DNA of 64,000 bases, from assembly GCF_000429065.1 (NCBI RefSeq), contig NZ_AUBD01000001.1, forward strand, positions 476,458-540,457, read 5' to 3'. This DNA is from Silanimonas lenta DSM 16282 (lineage in GTDB: Bacteria; Pseudomonadota; Gammaproteobacteria; Xanthomonadales; Xanthomonadaceae). A model generated the notes under the pieces. The model saw only the letters and a program-made list of their open reading frames with translations, ran no database searches and was not told the DNA's origin. Shown here piece by piece: positions 21,610 through 30,767 of this stretch (the first letter of the stretch is position 1; every line of letters starts with the position of its first letter). A program made the position numbers and the translations under genes.

Positions 21610-22383
21610 CTAGCCGCGGCGGCGGCGCTGCACGGCGAGCGCGAGGCCAAGGAAAAGCAGCCCCGAGCCGGCCAGCACGGTGAGCGAGAGCGGCACATTG
21701 GCCTCACCGATACCCACGATGGCGAGCGCGAGATCGCCGAGGTGGAAAGCCGGCAGCGCGATGGCGAAGCGCTGCAGCCCCTCGGGGAAGAACAGGATGG
21801 GCACCCAGAGGCCGGAGAGCAGGGACAGGGGAAGATAGATGAGGTTCACCACCGCCACCGCGCTCCGGGCCGGTACCAGCGAGCCCACCAGCAGGCCGAG
21901 CGCACTGAAGGGCAGCGTGCCGAGCACCAGGGTTGCCCAGAGCAGGGCCCAGCGCCAGGGCTCCAGCCGCACCCCGCCGGCCAGGGCGGCAAGCGCGCTC
22001 AAGAGCAGCACCACGGCCAGCGCGAACACCATGCCGGTGGCGATGCGGGCGAGGAAATACACCGCCATCGGCATGGGCGAGACGCGCCGCAGCCGCAGCC
22101 AGCCGCGCTCCTCGTCCATTGCCATGCCCACACCGAAGCCGAACAGGGCCGGGCCGATCACCGCGAAGGCGCCATAGGTGGCGAGCAGGTAGTGGGCCGG
22201 CGCGGCGCTGCCGGTCCTGCTCGGCAACAGGAGGCCGAAGAGCACGTAGAACAGCAAGGGGAACAGCAGGGTGGGAACGGCGAAGGACGGCTGGCGCCAG
22301 ACCTCGAGCAGGGCATTGCGGGTTTCGAGGGCCTGCAGGCGCAGCAGGCGGCGCGGCGGCAAGCGCAGGACGGCGGTGTTCAT
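21610..22383 (-). CDS. ABC-2 type transporter permease
   Basis: A 257-residue integral membrane protein. Cytosolic N-terminus, then about six helices, including FAVPTLLFPLLFYVLFGLLL and a conserved GAFAVIGPALFGFGVG. A DEERGWLRLRRVSPMP loop is typical of ABC-2 permeases. Its start overlaps the ATPase stop (ATGA). It should pair with that ATPase as an exporter; the substrate is unknown. Confidence 0.9.
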   Translation of the reverse strand: MNTAVLRLPPRRLLRLQALETRNALLEVWRQPSFAVPTLLFPLLFYVLFGLLLPSRTGSAAPAHYLLATYGAFAVIGPALFGFGVGMAMDEERGWLRLRRVSPMPMAVYFLARIATGMVFALAVVLLLSALAALAGGVRLEPWRWALLWATLVLGTLPFSALGLLVGSLVPARSAVAVVNLIYLPLSLLSGLWVPILFFPEGLQRFAIALPAFHLGDLALAIVGIGEANVPLSLTVLAGSGLLFLGLALAVQRRRRG

Positions 22384-23330
22384 GCCGCGGCCTCCGCATC
22401 CTGCGCGGCGGCATCGCCGGCGACGAGACCGAGCACGCTCTCCTCGAGGCTGGCCGACTGGATTTCCAGACCGCTGAGCGCGGCATCGCGGGCCAGCAGT
22501 TCGCGGGCGAGCGCGCTGGCGTCGCGGCAGCGCACCTGCAGCACCGCGCCCTCGCGCCAGGCCTCGAGCACCCCGGGCAGGCCGGCGACTTCGGCCGGAT
22601 CGAGGGCGCTCACCGCCCGCAGACGCGCCACCCCGCTGCGCGCCTTGAGCTGGCGCGGCGTGCCCTCGGCCGCGATGCGGCCCTCGCGCAGCACCACCAC
22701 CCGGTCGGCCAGGGCATCGGCCTCCTCGAGGTAATGCGTGGTCAGCAGCAGGGCCGCGCCGGCCTCGCGCAGGCTGCGCAGCACCGCCCAGAAGGCGCGC
22801 CGGGCCTCGGCATCGAGGCCGGTGGTGGGCTCGTCCACCAGCACCACCCGCGGCCGCCCGCAGATGGCGAGGGCGAACTGCACCCGCCGCTGCTGGCCGC
22901 CCGAGAGCGCCCCGTAGCGGCGCCGGGCCAGGGCCTCGAGACCGGCGAGCGCCAGGGTCTCGGCCTCCGGGCGCGGCATGGCATAGGCGGCGCTGGCCTG
23001 CTGCAGCAGTTCGCGCACCGTCAGGGTCTCGGGCAACTGCGCCGCTTGCAGCATGGCGCCCAGGGCCTGCCGCCGGGCCGGGTCGCGCGGATCGCCGCCG
23101 CAGAGCTCCACCCGCCCCGCCTGCACGCGCAAGAGGCCGGTGAGCAGGCCGATGGCGGTGCTCTTGCCGGCGCCGTTCGGCCCCAGCAGGGCCAGCATCT
23201 CGCCGGCATGCAGAGAAAGATCGAGGCCATCGAGGGCGGTGACGGCGCCGTAGCGGTGGCGAACGCCGGCGAGGCGGGCAAGGACGGCGGCCTCGGGCAG
23301 CGGGCGGGGGGCGGCGTGGAGGGCAGGCAT
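22380..23330 (-). CDS. ABC transporter ATP-binding protein
   Basis: A 316-residue ATPase. Walker A GPNGAGKST at about 50-58, signature LSGGQQRRVQFAL, Walker B VVLVDEPTTGLD and switch His in LLTTHYLEEADAL. A C-terminal extension of about 100 residues resembles the drug-export (CcmA/DrrA-like) subfamily. First gene of the exporter-kinase-regulator operon. Confidence 0.94.
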   Translation of the reverse strand: MPALHAAPRPLPEAAVLARLAGVRHRYGAVTALDGLDLSLHAGEMLALLGPNGAGKSTAIGLLTGLLRVQAGRVELCGGDPRDPARRQALGAMLQAAQLPETLTVRELLQQASAAYAMPRPEAETLALAGLEALARRRYGALSGGQQRRVQFALAICGRPRVVLVDEPTTGLDAEARRAFWAVLRSLREAGAALLLTTHYLEEADALADRVVVLREGRIAAEGTPRQLKARSGVARLRAVSALDPAEVAGLPGVLEAWREGAVLQVRCRDASALARELLARDAALSGLEIQSASLEESVLGLVAGDAAAQDAEAAA

Positions 23331-23406
23331 GGCGGTCGGCTCGGGACGGGGGAGTCCAGCCTCGCCCGCCGCCGGTCCGCCCTCCCAGTGGCCGGCGTCA
23401 GCCCGG

Positions 23407-23428
23407 CGCCATGACAGCTGTCATGGCG
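23407..23428. promoter_or_regulatory. Perfect 22-bp palindrome, candidate response-regulator operator
   Basis: CGCCATGACAG (23407-23417) and CTGTCATGGCG (23418-23428) form a perfect palindrome with no spacer and a TGACAGCTGTCA core. It lies about 77 bp upstream of the ABC ATPase start, between that operon and the divergent aminotransferase. LuxR-type response regulators often bind such dyads, so the DesR-like protein is the likely ligand (inference). Confidence 0.6.
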
Positions 23429-23458
23429 GGCCCCGCCCTCATTCACATGTTTGAAGCA

Positions 23459-23554
23459 GCGGGGGTTACCACCCCCCGCCGGCAGTGTTAGCATCGGGGC
23501 AAGTTGTTGTTCTCCAAAGGAAAACAGCGCCCAGCACCGCCTTGGCGCTGTTTT
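23459..23554 (+). promoter_or_regulatory. Aminotransferase promoter and leader with promoter-proximal terminator hairpin
   Basis: A plausible promoter is TTACCA (23466-23471), 17 bp, TAGCAT (23489-23494). The -35 falls in a GC hairpin (GCGGGGG 23459-23465 with CCCCCGC 23473-23479). Downstream, AAAACAGCGCC (23521-23531) pairs perfectly with GGCGCTGTTTT (23544-23554), followed by CGTTT: a terminator shape 25 bp before the start codon. It may attenuate the aminotransferase or end a very short transcript. No known riboswitch class was recognised. Confidence 0.5.
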
Positions 23555-23579
23555 CGTTTCCCGCCCACACGGAGTTTCC

Positions 23580-25082
23580 ATGAGCCTCGCCGCACGCCTG
23601 CAACCGCTCCGCGCCCATCCGGGCACCGTCCGCACTCCCGGCCTTCCCGACGAGGTCATCGAGCGCTTCTCCGCCACCCATCCGCAGCTGTCCGCCGCCG
23701 TCGAGGCCGCGCTGGAGGCGTACGCGGCGGTGAAGGCCGAGTTCCCGGAGCTGCTGGATCTCGGCGAGGCGGAGCAGATCGCGCTGGCACAGGGCGGCTT
23801 CCTCAACTTCTACCCCGACGACGCGGTGAACCCCTACGTGGCGCTGGCCGCGCGCGGCCCCTGGATCGTCACGCTCAAGGGCGCGGTGATCTATGACTGC
23901 GGCGGCTATGGCATGCTCGGTTTCGGCCACACGCCCTTCGCCGTGCTCTCGGCCATGGCCAGGCCGCAGGTGATGGCCAACATCATGACCCCCTCGCTCA
24001 GCCACCTGCGGCTGGAGCGCGCCCTGCGCGCCGAGATCGGCCATACCCGCGGCGGCTGCCCCTACGCGAAGTTCCTGGCGCTGAACTCCGGCTCCGAGGC
24101 GGTGTCGCTGGCCGGACGCATCGCCGACGTCAACACCAAGCTCCACACCGATCCGGGCGGCCGCCATGCCGGCAAGCGGGTGAAGCGCCTCGCCATCAAG
24201 GGCGCCTTCCACGGCCGCACCGAGCTGCCGGCCCTGTACTCGGATTCCAGCCGCAAGACCTACGCCCAGCATCTCGCCAGCCACAAGCACCACGCCGACC
24301 AGCTCGTCACCATCGAGCCCTACTCGATCGAGGCGCTGCGCCAGGCCTTCGCCGATGCCGAGGCCAATGGCTGGTACTTCGAGGCCATGTTCCTCGAGCC
24401 GGTGATGGGCGAAGGCGACCCGGGCCGCGCCCTGCCGCCCGAGTTCTACGCCGAGGCCCGCCGACTCACCAAGGAGCACGGCACCCTGCTGCTCATCGAC
24501 AGCATCCAGGCCGGCCTGCGCGCCCATGGCGTGCTCTCGATCGTCGACTACCCGGGCTTCGAGGGCCTCGAGGCGCCGGACATGGAGACCTACTCCAAGG
24601 CGCTGAACGCCGCGCAGTTCCCGATGTCGATCCTCGCCGTCACCGAGCGCGCGGCCTCGCTCTACCGCCGCGGCACCTACGGCAACACCATGACCGCCAA
24701 CCCGCGCGCCATGGACACCGCCGCGGCCACGCTCTCGCAACTCACTCCCGAGCTGCGGGCCAATATCCGCGCCCGCGGTGCCGAGTTCCTCGCCCGCTTG
24801 GAGGCGCTGAAGGCCGAGCTGCCGCCCGGCACCATCACCAAGGTACAGGGCACCGGCCTGCTGTTCTCCTGCGAGATCGCCCCGCACTACAAGTGCTATG
24901 GCGCCGGCAGCACCGAGGAATACATCCGCGAGCGCGGGGTGAACGTGATCCACGGCGGCACGAACTCGCTGCGCTTCACCCCGGTGTTCGCCGTGGGTAG
25001 CGCCGAGGCCGAGCTCATCGTCGATGCGGTACGCCAGGCCCTGCTGCACGGCCCGCGCCTTGCCGAGGCCGAGGCGGCCTGA
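23580..25082 (+). CDS. Class III PLP-dependent aminotransferase, substrate unknown
   Basis: A 500-residue protein. PLP-fold features: FLALNSGSEAVSLAGRIAD, KGAFHGRTELPALYSDSS, the acidic PLP-ring contact in LLIDSIQAG, and probable Schiff-base Lys340 in ETYSKALN. Most class III enzymes read DEVQ at the contact site; here it is DSIQ. It is longer than ornithine or GABA aminotransferases (about 400-460) and has a long N-terminal helical part. GGAG is five bases before the ATG. A strong terminator follows, so it is probably monocistronic. Confidence 0.82.
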   Translation: MSLAARLQPLRAHPGTVRTPGLPDEVIERFSATHPQLSAAVEAALEAYAAVKAEFPELLDLGEAEQIALAQGGFLNFYPDDAVNPYVALAARGPWIVTLKGAVIYDCGGYGMLGFGHTPFAVLSAMARPQVMANIMTPSLSHLRLERALRAEIGHTRGGCPYAKFLALNSGSEAVSLAGRIADVNTKLHTDPGGRHAGKRVKRLAIKGAFHGRTELPALYSDSSRKTYAQHLASHKHHADQLVTIEPYSIEALRQAFADAEANGWYFEAMFLEPVMGEGDPGRALPPEFYAEARRLTKEHGTLLLIDSIQAGLRAHGVLSIVDYPGFEGLEAPDMETYSKALNAAQFPMSILAVTERAASLYRRGTYGNTMTANPRAMDTAAATLSQLTPELRANIRARGAEFLARLEALKAELPPGTITKVQGTGLLFSCEIAPHYKCYGAGSTEEYIRERGVNVIHGGTNSLRFTPVFAVGSAEAELIVDAVRQALLHGPRLAEAEAA

Positions 25083-25109
25083 GGTTTCATCACCCGCGTC
25101 GAGGCGACT

Positions 25110-25140
25110 GCCACCCGGCTCCGGCCGGGTGGCTTGTTTT
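25110..25140 (+). terminator. Rho-independent terminator after the aminotransferase
   Basis: GCCACCCGGC (25110-25119) and GCCGGGTGGC (25124-25133) form a perfect 10-bp stem with a 4-base loop, followed by TTGTTTT. It starts 28 bp after the stop codon. Confidence 0.88.
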
Positions 25141-25186
25141 CATGGCGGATGCCGTCAAGATGGGCCGGCATCCCCGAGGAAAGCCC

Positions 25187-27103
25187 ATGCAACGCCTCGG
25201 TACCATCGCTCTTCTGCTCGCCCTGCTGGCGGTCTGTCGCCTCCATGCCGCCACTCCGGCCGCGGAGGGTGGGTTTGCCGGTGCGCCGGCGGCGGACGCC
25301 GCAGCCTTCGATGCGGCCTTCGAGCAGAGCCTCCGCGAGGGTCTGGGGGGCACCCCGGCCGAGGCCGCGCCACTGATCGCCCGCCTGCGCGCCCTGGTCC
25401 CGGACGGCGACCGCTTCCGCCTGCGCCGTTTCGAGGCCGCCACCTGTTCCGCCCCACGGGCCAACCGCCGCGAGGCCCTGCGCCATGCCGAGACCCTGCT
25501 CGCCGCGGAACGGGCCGAGGCGGCGCCGGATCCGACGAACCTCGCCCTGCTCTACCTCTGCCGCGGCATCTACCGCCCGGGCAACAGCGAGCCTGGGCTG
25601 GTGCTGGCCGATTACGACCTCGCCGTGGAACAGGCCCGGGAGAGCGGCAACACCCTGCTGCTCGGCACCCTGCTGTCGGCACGGGCGGGGGCGCAGTCGA
25701 TGAACGACGCCTTCGGCCGCGCCCTGTCCGACGCCCTCGAGGCGCAGCGCCTGCTGGAAGCCCTGGGCGAAGACGCGCTCAATGCCATCGTGCTGCAGAA
25801 CGCCGGCATCGCCTACCGCCGCATGGGCGAGTACGGGCAGGCCGAGGAGTACCTGCTGCGCAGCCTCGCCCTGCCCGAGATCCAGGGCAACTGGGTCTAC
25901 CGGCTCATCACCCTGCTGCAGCTCGGCTACCTGTTCGAGGAAACCGACCGCTTCGCGGATGCCCGCCGGGTGATCGGCGAAGCCCTCGAGCTCTGTACCG
26001 CGAACGAGAGCCGCAGCGACTGCGGCTATGCCCGCCTCGCCCTGGCCAGCGTCGAGACCAGGGCCGGCGCTCCGCAGCGCGCCCTCGGCGTGCTCTCGCA
26101 GGCAGAGGCCGACTTCGAGGCCTCCGGCGACCCGGGCGATCCCAGCATGGTCGCCCTGATCCGTGGGCAGGCGCTGGCCAGGCTCGGCCGCGTACAGGAA
26201 GCCCTGCCGCTGCTCGATGCCGCCATCGCGGCATGGGAGGCGGAATCGAACGCGCGCTACCTCGCCCTGGCCCTGCCCGAGCGCTCGCGCCTGTACGAGC
26301 GCCTAGGCCGGGACCGCGAGGCGCTGGCCGACCTGCACCGCTTCGTGGAAGTACACGAGCAGGATTTCCGCCAGCGCTCGGCGCAGCGCACCGAGTTCAT
26401 GCGCGAGCAGTTCGACGCCTCGCGGCGCGAGATCGAGAATGCCGAGCTGCGCGCCCGCGAAGCCGCACGCCTCAAGGAGATCAGCGCGCTCGAGACGGCG
26501 CGCCGCTGGCAGGGAGTGGCGCTCGTCCTCGGCGGTCTTTTGCTGCTGGTGCTGGCAGGCCTGATGGCGCGTCAGCTGGCCCGGATGCGGCGCCTGCGCC
26601 TGCTGGCCCTGACCGACCCGCTCACCGGCCTCGCCAACCGCCGCCAGACCGAGTACCGAGGCGCTGAGGCCTTCAGGCTGGCCCGCGCCTCGGGCCAGCC
26701 CTTCAGCGTGCTCGCCATCGACATCGACCATTTCAAGCGGGTGAACGATACCTTCGGCCATGCCGTCGGCGACCTGGTGCTGCAGCGGGTGGGCCGCGAG
26801 TGCCAGCGCACCCTGCGCCGCCTCGACCTGATGGGCCGCATCGGCGGCGAGGAGTTCTGCGGCCTGCTGACGGAAACCGCGAACGAAGCGGCACTGCAGG
26901 TGGCCGGGCGGCTGCGGGCCGGCGTCGAGGCCCTGGATCTCGGGGATGTGGCGCCGGGCCTGCGGGTGACGGTCAGCGTGGGCGTGGCGCAGGCGCGTGC
27001 CACCGATGCCGATTTCGCCGCCGTGCTGGCCCGTGCCGATGCCGCCCTGTACCGGGCCAAGCAGGAAGGCCGGAACCGCGTGGTTTCCGACGAAACCACT
27101 TGA
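25187..27103 (+). CDS. Exported TPR-repeat diguanylate cyclase (GGDEF)
   Basis: A 638-residue protein. Signal sequence (QRLGTIALLLALLAVCRLHA), then about 400 residues of helical repeats resembling tetratricopeptides (for example AGIAYRRMGEYGQAEEYLLR), probably periplasmic. One membrane helix at about 441-461 follows a coiled coil, then a cytoplasmic GGDEF domain. The active site is GGEEF (about 552-556), and RRLD five residues upstream is an intact inhibitory I-site. It should make cyclic di-GMP in response to a periplasmic cue. The ATG at 25187 (GAGGA upstream) is preferred over one 45 bp earlier. Confidence 0.9.
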   Translation: MQRLGTIALLLALLAVCRLHAATPAAEGGFAGAPAADAAAFDAAFEQSLREGLGGTPAEAAPLIARLRALVPDGDRFRLRRFEAATCSAPRANRREALRHAETLLAAERAEAAPDPTNLALLYLCRGIYRPGNSEPGLVLADYDLAVEQARESGNTLLLGTLLSARAGAQSMNDAFGRALSDALEAQRLLEALGEDALNAIVLQNAGIAYRRMGEYGQAEEYLLRSLALPEIQGNWVYRLITLLQLGYLFEETDRFADARRVIGEALELCTANESRSDCGYARLALASVETRAGAPQRALGVLSQAEADFEASGDPGDPSMVALIRGQALARLGRVQEALPLLDAAIAAWEAESNARYLALALPERSRLYERLGRDREALADLHRFVEVHEQDFRQRSAQRTEFMREQFDASRREIENAELRAREAARLKEISALETARRWQGVALVLGGLLLLVLAGLMARQLARMRRLRLLALTDPLTGLANRRQTEYRGAEAFRLARASGQPFSVLAIDIDHFKRVNDTFGHAVGDLVLQRVGRECQRTLRRLDLMGRIGGEEFCGLLTETANEAALQVAGRLRAGVEALDLGDVAPGLRVTVSVGVAQARATDADFAAVLARADAALYRAKQEGRNRVVSDETT

Positions 27104-27146
27104 CACCGGCTTGACAACTCGACGAGCGCCGGGTTCAAGTGGGGTC

Positions 27147-27275
27147 ATGCGCCACGCACTCGCCACGCCTGCCCTTCGCCTCACCACCCGCGGTGGTGTG
27201 ATCGGTATTGGCGTGCCGGTCGTGGGCCTCACCACCACGACCGGCACCTGCCAGGGGCCGGGGTGGCCGACCTGA
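27147..27275 (+). CDS. thrL: thr operon leader peptide
   Basis: A 42-residue ORF ending at a TGA (27273-27275). Its middle reads GLTTTTGTCQ, with four consecutive Thr codons and a fifth soon after; 9 of 42 residues are Thr. It precedes thrA and overlaps the first arm pair of a folding leader, as in the E. coli thr attenuator. Two TTGACA boxes (27100-27105, 27111-27116) lie upstream; no good -10 was found. The Shine-Dalgarno is weak (GTGGGG). Confidence 0.72.
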   Translation: MRHALATPALRLTTRGGVIGIGVPVVGLTTTTGTCQGPGWPT

Positions 27276-27310
27276 TCCACCACCCCGCGCCGGTCACGGA
27301 CGCGGGGTTT
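27213..27310 (+). promoter_or_regulatory. Threonine operon attenuator
   Basis: Three competing stems are visible. Segment 1:2 is a perfect 13-bp stem (27213-27225 with 27235-27247) whose right arm overlaps the Thr codon run. GGGGTGG (27260-27266) can pair with CCACCCC (27280-27286). CCCCGCG (27283-27289) pairs with CGCGGGG (27301-27307) followed by TTT, as a terminator. The last two share CCCC and exclude each other. Stalling at Thr codons should shift the balance (inference from the E. coli mechanism). Confidence 0.68.
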
Positions 27311-27347
27311 CCCATCCAATGACCGGCCTCCTCGAAGGAGTCGCCCC

Positions 27348-29825
27348 TTGGATGCCGCCCCCCTCGCTTCCGCTTCCGCTGCCCCTGCCGACGCGCACCG
27401 GCAGGCCCGCCTCGCGCCCGATGCCCACAAGTTCGGCGGCGCGGCGCTGGCCGATGCCGCGGGCTTCCGACGCGCCGCCGCGCTGCTGAAGGCCGGCCTG
27501 CCGCGACCGCAGCTCGCCGTGGTCTCCGCCACCCTGGGCACCACCGACCGCCTGCTGGCCGCGCTCTCGGCAGCACGCGCGGGGCGCGAACATGCCGACC
27601 TGCCCTTCCTGCTCGCCGCGCACCGCGCCCTGCCCGCCACGCTGGGCCTGCCGGCAAGCCTGCTCGATGGCGACATCGCCCAGCTCGAGGCCGACCTCGC
27701 GCATCTGCGCGCCGGCAGGCCGGATGCAGGCCAGGCCGCACGCATCAGCGGCATGGGCGAGGTGTGGTCGGCGCGCCTGCTCGCCGCCCTGCTCGGCGAG
27801 GACTGGGCCCTGCTCGACGCCCGCGAACTGCTGGTGGTGCGGCAGGGCGAACTCGGGGCGCGGCTGGAGGAAGATGCCACCCGCGAGCGCCTTGCCCTCT
27901 GGCGGCAGGCCAACCCGCAGCCCCATCTCGTGGCCACCGGTTTCCTCGCCCGGCTCGCCGATGGCACGCACACCACGCTCGGCCGCAACGGCAGCGACTA
28001 CTCCGCGGCCCTGTTCGCCGCGCTGTTCGGGGCGCGCGAGCTGACGATCTGGAAGGAAGTCGAGGGTCTGATGTCGGCCGATCCACGCCTCGAGCCCGAG
28101 GCCGTGGTGCTGCCGGAACTCAGCTACGCCGAGGCGATGGAACTGGCCTATTTCGGTACCAAGGCCCTGCATCCGCAGGCCCTGGCCCCGGCCATGGCCG
28201 CCGGCATCCCGCTGCACGTGCGCGACGTGCGCCAGCCGGAAAAACCGGGCACGCGGGTGGTGGCCAGGCCCACGGCCCCGGCCAGCCCGGTGAAGGGCCT
28301 CTCGCTGGTGCGCGGGCTCTCGGCGCTGGAACTGGCCGGCTCCGGCCTGATGGGGGTACCGGGAAGCGCCGAGCGCTTCTTCGCCGCCCTGCACCGGGCC
28401 GGCGTTTCGGTGGTGATGATCACCCAGGCCTCCAGCGAGCACTCGATCTGCGCCCTGGTGCGCCGCGAGCAGGCCGGGGCCGGGCTGGAGGCCGCGCGGG
28501 CCGAGTTCGCCGAGGACATCGCCAGCGGCCAGGTGCAGGGCATCGACCTCGAGCCCGACCTTGCCGTGCTGGCGGCGGTGGGCGACGGCATGATCGGCAC
28601 GCCCGGCATCGTAGCCCGCCTCTCCAGCGCGATCGCCAGGGCCGGCATCAACCTGCGGGCCATTGCCCAGGGCGCCAGCGAGCGCAACGTCTCGCTGGCC
28701 GTGCGCGAGGAAGATGCCGAACGCGCCCTGCGGGTGGCGCACACCGCCTTCTGGCTCTCGCCGCAGACGGTGTCGATCGGCCTGATCGGCCCCGGCAACG
28801 TGGGCGGCGCCCTGCTGCGGCAGATCCTCGAGGCCCGCCCCCGGCTGATGCGCGAGCGCCAGCTCGACCTGCGCATCCGCGCCGTGGCGAACTCGCGGCG
28901 GATGCTGCGCTCCGATACCACGCTGGCCTCGCTCGACCTCGAGCGCGGCGAGCCGCTCGACCTCGAGGCTTTCACCCGCCACGTGAAGAGCGAGCACATT
29001 CCGCACGCCATCATCGTCGACTGCTCGGGCCGGGCCGAAATGGCCGAGCGCTACGAGGGCTGGCTGGCACAGGGCATCCACGTCGTCACCCCGAGCAAGC
29101 ATGCCGGCAGCGGCGATCCTGCCCGGCTCGCCGCCCTGCACGAGGCCGGGCGGCGCAGTGGCGCGCGCTTCCGCTACGAGGCCACGGTGGGCGCCGGACT
29201 GCCGGTGATCGGCACCCTGCGCAACCTGCTCGATACCGGCGATGTGCCGCAGCGCATCGCCGGCCTGTTCTCCGGCACCCTGGCCTGGCTGTTCAACCAC
29301 TACGACGGCCGCCGGCCGTTCTCCGCGCTGCTGGCCGAGGCCCGCGCCGCCGGCTATACCGAGCCCGACCCGCGCGACGACCTCTCGGGCACCGACGTGG
29401 CGCGCAAGGCGGTGATCCTCGCCCGCGAGGCCGGCTGGCCGCTCTCACTGCCGCAGGTGGCGGTGGAGACCCTCGTGCCGCCGGCACTGCGCGACCTTCC
29501 CCTGCCCGAGTTCCTGCAGCGCCTCGGCGAGTTCGACGCGCCGATGGCCGAACGCCTCGCCGCCGCGAAGGCCGAGGGCAAGGTGCTGCGCTATCTCGCC
29601 GAGGTGGACGCGAGCGGCGGCGCCTCGGTGGCGCTGCGGGCGGTGGAGCCCCACCACCCCGCGGCAAGCGCGCAGGGCACCGACAACCTGTTCGCCTTCC
29701 ACACCGCGCGCTACCACTCCCGCCCGCTGGTGGTGAAAGGCCCCGGGGCCGGGCCGGACGTGACCGCCGCCGGCGTGTTCGGCGACCTGCTCGCCATCGC
29801 CGCCCACCTCGGAGCCAGGCTGTGA
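27348..29825 (+). CDS. thrA: Bifunctional aspartate kinase/homoserine dehydrogenase I
   Basis: An 825-residue fusion (E. coli ThrA 820). N-terminal kinase domain: KFGGAAL near 28-34 and [19 protein letters not shown]. Then ACT regulatory region with [16 protein letters not shown]. The C-terminal homoserine dehydrogenase starts at [17 protein letters not shown] and has [20 protein letters not shown]. It performs the first and third steps from aspartate to threonine. The start is TTG at 27348, supported by AAGGAG seven bases upstream; no in-frame ATG is near. It overlaps thrB by GTGA. Confidence 0.95.
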   Translation: MDAAPLASASAAPADAHRQARLAPDAHKFGGAALADAAGFRRAAALLKAGLPRPQLAVVSATLGTTDRLLAALSAARAGREHADLPFLLAAHRALPATLGLPASLLDGDIAQLEADLAHLRAGRPDAGQAARISGMGEVWSARLLAALLGEDWALLDARELLVVRQGELGARLEEDATRERLALWRQANPQPHLVATGFLARLADGTHTTLGRNGSDYSAALFAALFGARELTIWKEVEGLMSADPRLEPEAVVLPELSYAEAMELAYFGTKALHPQALAPAMAAGIPLHVRDVRQPEKPGTRVVARPTAPASPVKGLSLVRGLSALELAGSGLMGVPGSAERFFAALHRAGVSVVMITQASSEHSICALVRREQAGAGLEAARAEFAEDIASGQVQGIDLEPDLAVLAAVGDGMIGTPGIVARLSSAIARAGINLRAIAQGASERNVSLAVREEDAERALRVAHTAFWLSPQTVSIGLIGPGNVGGALLRQILEARPRLMRERQLDLRIRAVANSRRMLRSDTTLASLDLERGEPLDLEAFTRHVKSEHIPHAIIVDCSGRAEMAERYEGWLAQGIHVVTPSKHAGSGDPARLAALHEAGRRSGARFRYEATVGAGLPVIGTLRNLLDTGDVPQRIAGLFSGTLAWLFNHYDGRRPFSALLAEARAAGYTEPDPRDDLSGTDVARKAVILAREAGWPLSLPQVAVETLVPPALRDLPLPEFLQRLGEFDAPMAERLAAAKAEGKVLRYLAEVDASGGASVALRAVEPHHPAASAQGTDNLFAFHTARYHSRPLVVKGPGAGPDVTAAGVFGDLLAIAAHLGARL

Positions 29826-30763
29826 GGGCGGAGGCGACGGCCTTCGCCCCGGCCAGCAGCGCCAACCTCGGCCCGGGCTTCGACCTGCTGGGGCACAGCC
29901 TCGAGGGCTGGCACGACCTCGCCTCGGTGCGCCGCATCGCCGCACCCGAGGTGCGGATCGAGGGCATCGAGGGCATCCCCGACGCCCTGCCTGGCCGGCC
30001 CGAAGACAACACCGCGGGGGCCGCCCTGCTGTCGATGCGCGCCGCGCTCGACCTGCCCTTCGGCTTCGCCCTGCGCCTGCGCAAGGGCATCCCGCTCGGC
30101 TCCGGCCTCGGCGGCTCGGCGGCCTCGGCGGTGGCCGCGGTGGTGGCGGCGAATGCCCTGCTCGACGTGCCCCTGCCGGCGGAGGCGCTCTATCCCTTCG
30201 CCCTCGATGGCGAGGCCGTGGCGAGCGGCAGCCGCCATGGCGACAACATCGCGCCAGCCCTGCTCGGCGGCCTCGTGGCTGCCTTCCATGAGGACGGCAG
30301 CGCCCCGGTGCGCCTGAAGGCCCCGGACTGGCTGTTCACCGCCGTGGTGCACCCGGCGGTGGTGCTGGAAACGCGGGTGGCCCGCGCGGCGCTGGCCGAG
30401 CCCTATCCGATCGGCGCGCTGGTGCGGCAGACCCACCACCTCGCCGCCCTGCTGCTCGGCCTTGAGCGCGGGGATGAAGGCCTGCTGCGCCGCGGCCTGC
30501 ACGATGTGCTGGTGGAGCCGCGCCGTGCGGCGCTGGTGCCCGGCTTCGCGGCGGTGAAGCAGGCCGCCCTCGATACCGGCGCCCTCGGCGCCAGCCTCTC
30601 CGGCGCCGGGCCCAGCGTCTTTGCCTGGTTCCGAGGCCGGGCCACCGCCGAGGCCGGCGGCGCGGCGATGCAGCAGGCCTTCGCGGAAGCGGGCCTCGCC
30701 GCCTCCCTGCTCGTCTCCCCCGTGGCCGGCCCGGCGGCCGGCCTGCTCACTGCCAGGGACTGA
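29822..30763 (+). CDS. thrB: Homoserine kinase
   Basis: A 313-residue GHMP kinase (E. coli ThrB 310). Motifs: [22 protein letters not shown] loop [17 protein letters not shown], and the C-terminal [13 protein letters not shown]. It phosphorylates homoserine for threonine synthase. The GTG at 29822 overlaps the thrA stop by 4 bp. The frame stays open far upstream only because of high GC. Confidence 0.95.
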   Translation: MRAEATAFAPASSANLGPGFDLLGHSLEGWHDLASVRRIAAPEVRIEGIEGIPDALPGRPEDNTAGAALLSMRAALDLPFGFALRLRKGIPLGSGLGGSAASAVAAVVAANALLDVPLPAEALYPFALDGEAVASGSRHGDNIAPALLGGLVAAFHEDGSAPVRLKAPDWLFTAVVHPAVVLETRVARAALAEPYPIGALVRQTHHLAALLLGLERGDEGLLRRGLHDVLVEPRRAALVPGFAAVKQAALDTGALGASLSGAGPSVFAWFRGRATAEAGGAAMQQAFAEAGLAASLLVSPVAGPAAGLLTARD

Positions 30764-30767
30764 CACG

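Noticed and set aside
27764..29821. Upstream extension of the thrB frame through thrA
   Set aside because: The homoserine kinase N-terminus starts at the GTG at 29822; the rest is thrA in another frame.
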